Shown: piece by piece, positions 5,901-6,037 of the stretch
How positions within the stretch are numbered: the stretch's first letter is position 1
Layout: every line of letters begins with the position of its first letter
Source of the DNA: Nitrosomonadales bacterium
Lineage (GTDB): Bacteria; Pseudomonadota; Gammaproteobacteria; Burkholderiales; Methylophilaceae
Assembly (NCBI GenBank): GCA_018657165.1
Contig: JABHXS010000016.1
Coordinates: 1-6,037, forward strand
Length of the DNA stretch: 6,037 nucleotides
Reading direction: 5' to 3'
Made by a program: the position numbers and the translations under genes
Notes under the pieces: generated by a model
The model's input: the letters and a program-made list of their open reading frames with translations, nothing else
What the model was told of the DNA's origin: nothing
The model's database searches: none

Positions 5901-6037
5901 ATGAAATTAAATAAAATCAAATTAGCTCTTGGCTTTGTAACTGCTGCTGCAATGGCTATGCCTATTGTTGCTTCAGCTGCTGCTGACCAAGAAAAAGCTA
6001 TGAAAAACTCAGCAAACTGGGCTCACCCTCGTGGTCA
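5901..6037 (+). CDS. xoxF: PQQ-dependent methanol dehydrogenase large subunit, N-terminus (XoxF-like; runs off right edge)
   Basis: The 45 complete codons encode a textbook Sec signal peptide: basic start MKLNKIK, hydrophobic core LALGFVTAAAMAMPIV, and cleavage probably after ASA (residue 26) or two residues later. The mature start continues ADQEKAMKNSANWAHPRG. The NW..PRGQ-like segment is where PQQ alcohol dehydrogenases begin their beta-propeller, and it resembles XoxF proteins of Methylophilaceae more than calcium-type MxaF. The enzyme would oxidise methanol to formaldehyde in the periplasm, passing electrons to a c-type cytochrome. XoxF forms use a lanthanide, but the metal ligands lie outside the window, so the XoxF/MxaF choice is tentative. 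Codons in the visible part are strongly biased (Ala mostly GCT), as in highly expressed genes. It has the window's best ribosome site and a long leader, and is transcribed divergently from pip. Confidence 0.75.
   Translation, partial: MKLNKIKLALGFVTAAAMAMPIVASAAADQEKAMKNSANWAHPRG

Overview
The window is low-GC, tightly packed bacterial DNA. It most resembles a streamlined aquatic methylotroph of the Methylophilales, such as the marine OM43 clade. The main clue is at the right edge: a gene starting with a clear Sec signal peptide and then a mature N-terminus (NSANWAHPRGQ-like) typical of PQQ-dependent methanol dehydrogenases of the XoxF/MxaF family. The taxonomic assignment is inference, because no rRNA or other marker gene is present.

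Layout from left to right. (1) Bases 1-264, minus strand: the N-terminal 88 residues of a RodZ-like helix-turn-helix protein that runs off the left edge. (2) Bases 269-1558, minus: a full-length polytopic Na+/H+ antiporter-like protein of the ion transporter (ArsB/NhaD) superfamily. Its stop codon lies 4 bases before the start of the HTH gene, so the two probably form a co-transcribed, possibly translationally coupled pair. (3) Bases 1559-1767: a very AT-rich divergent intergenic region with one credible plus-strand promoter. (4) Bases 1768-3345, plus: a TPR-repeat protein with a C-terminal 2-oxoglutarate/Fe(II) oxygenase-like domain. (5) Bases 3340-4572, minus: a YihY/BrkB-type six-helix membrane protein fused to a C-terminal cyclic-nucleotide-binding domain. 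It overlaps the preceding gene tail to tail by 6 bases. (6) Bases 4607-5572, minus: proline iminopeptidase with an intact catalytic triad, 34 bases upstream of the YihY-like gene and probably in the same operon. (7) Bases 5573-5900: a 328-base divergent regulatory region. It holds promoter candidates in both directions, an imperfect 20-base palindrome at the -35 region of the dehydrogenase promoter, and a roughly 140-base structured leader. (8) Bases 5901-6037, plus: the methanol dehydrogenase start.

The genes do not form one pathway. The dehydrogenase is the core metabolic gene and has the most elaborate upstream region. The others are membrane homeostasis (antiporter, YihY-cNMP), peptide turnover (proline iminopeptidase) and a possible modifying enzyme (TPR-oxygenase). 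The points most worth a second look are the YihY/cNMP-binding fusion, the dehydrogenase leader and palindrome, and a Glu-to-Gln change at a likely substrate-recognition position of the iminopeptidase. I see no mobile elements, CRISPR arrays, tRNA or rRNA genes.
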